DNA from: an uncultured Thalassospira sp.
GTDB taxonomy: Bacteria; Pseudomonadota; Alphaproteobacteria; Rhodospirillales_A; Thalassospiraceae
Reading direction: 5' to 3'
Assembly: GCA_946885765.1 (NCBI GenBank)
Contig: CAMPHD010000153.1
Span: forward strand, 1-7,620
DNA length: 7,620 bases
Both the position numbers and the translations under genes were made by a program. This document shows, one piece after another, positions 6,267 through 7,620 of the stretch. The notes below the pieces were generated by a model. That model had not been told where the DNA came from. It was given only the letters and a program-made list of their open reading frames with translations, and did no database searches. Position 1 is the stretch's first letter; each line of letters starts with the position of its first letter.

Positions 6267-7178
6267 ATGAGCGCCACCCGGCTCAAACCTGTTTTATTGC
6301 TGATTGGTTCCGGAACGATGGGCGGCAGTTCGATCCTGCTGGCCAAAGTCGGTGTGCAGGAAGGCATTCCGGCATTGTCCTATCTGTTCTGGCAATGCCT
6401 TGGTGCCGGACTGATTTTGGCGATGCTGTCGATTGGGCGGGGTGGTTTGCCGCCGCTGCGGGGCAAATATATCCGCTATTATTTTGTGGCCGGTCTGGTC
6501 AGCCTCGCCATTCCGATGGGGCTTGGTTATTTCATGGTGCCCTATATCGGGGCATCGATGGCCGGGGTCTTTACCGCATTGCCGCCCTTGATGACCTATC
6601 TGATTTCGATGGGCATCGGGATTGAAACCGCGCAGTTCAAACGCCTGATGGGGTTGATGGTTGGATTTTGCGGTGTGCTGTTTTTGTATGTGCCGCAAAT
6701 CACCGCCCCTGATAGCACCCTTCTGGTTTATCTGCTGGTGGCGGCCCTGATCCCGGTCAGTCTGGCGATTGGCAATGTCTACCGGACGGTGGCATGGCCC
6801 ACGGGGGCGTCGCCGCTCACGCTGGCGTCGGGGATGATGCTGGCCAGTGCGATCCTGTGCCTTGTGTTTGAAACCGGACGGGATCAGTTGCATGTGCCTG
6901 ATTTCGGCAATGGCATGGCGTGGCTGATCATCGGGGTTCAGATGGCGGTCGCCAGCATGATGTATATCTGCCATTTCGAATTGCAGCGCGTGGCAGGCCC
7001 GGTATTCCTCAGCCAGATCGGCTATGTCATGGCGCTGACCAGCCTGGCGGGTGGGACGTTGCTTCTGGGGGAAACATTGCGCCCGGAACTGATCGTGACG
7101 CTGGGCTGTGTGGTGGCGGGCACGTTCCTTGTGCGGCCCGCGCGTCCATCGGATCGGCGGGCATCAGCCACCAGTTAG
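6267..7178 (+). CDS. EamA/DMT-superfamily inner-membrane transporter
   Basis: An integral inner-membrane protein of the drug/metabolite transporter superfamily, probably an exporter of a small metabolite. The 303 residues hold about ten hydrophobic helices, roughly at 7-27, 35-55, 70-90, 96-116, 126-143, 152-172, 184-201, 216-236, 243-264 and 273-290, in the usual two five-helix EamA repeats. Family features include the Gly-rich first helix (GSGTMGGSS, 14-22), the VFTALPPLMTYL stretch in helix 4, and the LLLGETLRPE motif (265-274) before the last helix. The start at 6267 is preferred because GGAGG is well placed upstream; the frame extends to a GTG at 6201, but that part lies in the leader. 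The gene is divergent from a LysR regulator, a very common pairing for EamA exporters, with a LysR-type palindrome between them, so control by that regulator is likely. Substrate unknown. Confidence 0.9.
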   Translation: MSATRLKPVLLLIGSGTMGGSSILLAKVGVQEGIPALSYLFWQCLGAGLILAMLSIGRGGLPPLRGKYIRYYFVAGLVSLAIPMGLGYFMVPYIGASMAGVFTALPPLMTYLISMGIGIETAQFKRLMGLMVGFCGVLFLYVPQITAPDSTLLVYLLVAALIPVSLAIGNVYRTVAWPTGASPLTLASGMMLASAILCLVFETGRDQLHVPDFGNGMAWLIIGVQMAVASMMYICHFELQRVAGPVFLSQIGYVMALTSLAGGTLLLGETLRPELIVTLGCVVAGTFLVRPARPSDRRASATS

Positions 7179-7194
7179 CGCGACCCTGTTAGAG

Positions 7195-7226
7195 AAAACG
7201 CCGCCCGTTCACTGGGTGGCGTTTTT
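7195..7226 (+). terminator. Rho-independent terminator after the EamA gene
   Basis: A 12-bp stem, AAAACGCCGCCC (7195-7206) with GGGTGGCGTTTT (7214-7225) including one G-U pair, has a 7-nt loop and five T residues (7222-7226). It lies between convergent genes. The A-run on the 5' side means it could also act, more weakly, on the minus-strand gene ending at 7260. Confidence 0.88.
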
Positions 7227-7259
7227 CGTTACGGGCAAAGATCGGGGTTTGAATGCCAG

Positions 7260-7620
7260 TTAGGGCACCACACGTCTTAGGCGGCGGGCTTCGGCATTTT
7301 CGGTGTCGATCAGGCCGCGATAGGCGTGCCAGCTTGAATAGCCCAGAAGCGGCATCATGACGGCAAGGCCGAGCAGGAAGACCACCATGCCGCACGCCGC
7401 CATGACGGCAATCATCGCAGCCCAGCCGGTCAGGACCCGCCAGTTTTTGCGAAATGCCGTGACGCTTGTGATCAATGCGGTAATCACATCAACATCACGG
7501 TCCACCAGAAGCGGGATCGAGACAACCGTGATGGCAAATACCATCATTGCCAGCGCCCCGCCAAGGATGGTGCCGGTGATCAGAAACGTGATTGCATCGC
7601 GCGAAAAGATTGTTTCCCAG
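7260..7620 (-). CDS. DUF2189-type membrane protein, 5' part beyond window edge
   Basis: The C-terminal 119 residues of a membrane protein; the frame stays open to the right edge, beginning Trp-Glu-Thr-Ile-Phe. Two long hydrophobic stretches are visible: one around FLITGTILGGALAMMVFAIT, continuing to IPLLV, and one from WAAMIAVMAACGMVVF to MMPLLGY. Between them, SIPLLVDRDVDVITALITS, and after them, YSSWHAYRGLI, are characteristic of the DUF2189 (COG5473) family of integral membrane proteins with no established function. The Met pair at 7547-7542 lies inside a hydrophobic helix and is not a credible start. It converges on the EamA gene and shares the terminator region with it. Confidence 0.75.
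   Translation of the reverse strand, partial: WETIFSRDAITFLITGTILGGALAMMVFAITVVSIPLLVDRDVDVITALITSVTAFRKNWRVLTGWAAMIAVMAACGMVVFLLGLAVMMPLLGYSSWHAYRGLIDTENAEARRLRRVVP

Noticed and set aside
7542..7547. Met pair as the start of a 95-residue protein
   Set aside because: The open frame continues to the right edge through a hydrophobic helix, and the family's proteins are longer; this is the C-terminal part of a cut gene.

Overview
The window reads as a chromosomal segment of a Gram-negative alphaproteobacterium. The evidence is GC-rich third codon positions, a choline-O-sulfate/choline gene pair of the rhizobial betC/choX kind, an outer-membrane beta-barrel protein and strong rho-independent terminators. 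The style resembles marine Rhodospirillales such as Thalassospira, but that is an impression from the proteins and not a computed assignment. No RNA genes, mobile elements, CRISPR arrays or phage genes were seen.

Layout. (1) Positions 1-2515, plus strand: the 3' part of a choline-sulfatase gene (betC), then after 41 nt a periplasmic choline-binding protein gene (choX), closed by a strong terminator. The pair links release of choline and sulfate from choline-O-sulfate to capture of choline-type quaternary amines. (2) Positions 2516-4102, plus strand: a single FAD-dependent D-lactate dehydrogenase-type oxidoreductase. Its 190-nt upstream region holds a candidate GntR/LldR-type operator and a GC-rich leader hairpin, and a terminator follows the gene. 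(3) Positions 4119-6109, minus strand: a LysR-type regulator followed by an LpxR-like outer-membrane lipid A 3'-O-deacylase. Stop and start overlap as ATGA, so the two are co-transcribed and probably translationally coupled. (4) Positions 6110-7226: a divergent promoter region with a 17-nt LysR-type palindrome, then a plus-strand ten-helix EamA/DMT transporter whose Shine-Dalgarno directly follows an 8-bp hairpin, then a terminator. (5) Positions 7260-7620, minus strand: the C-terminal part of a DUF2189-type membrane protein that runs off the right edge.

The genes are ordinary families with intact hallmark residues. The points that merit a second look are regulatory or specificity-related: the LysR-lpxR coupling with a shared LysR/EamA operator, the LldR-like operator before the D-lactate dehydrogenase, the two leader hairpins, and a choX that lacks adjacent permease/ATPase genes and appears to differ at two positions of the known choline pocket. 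I saw no evidence for a wholly new system here.
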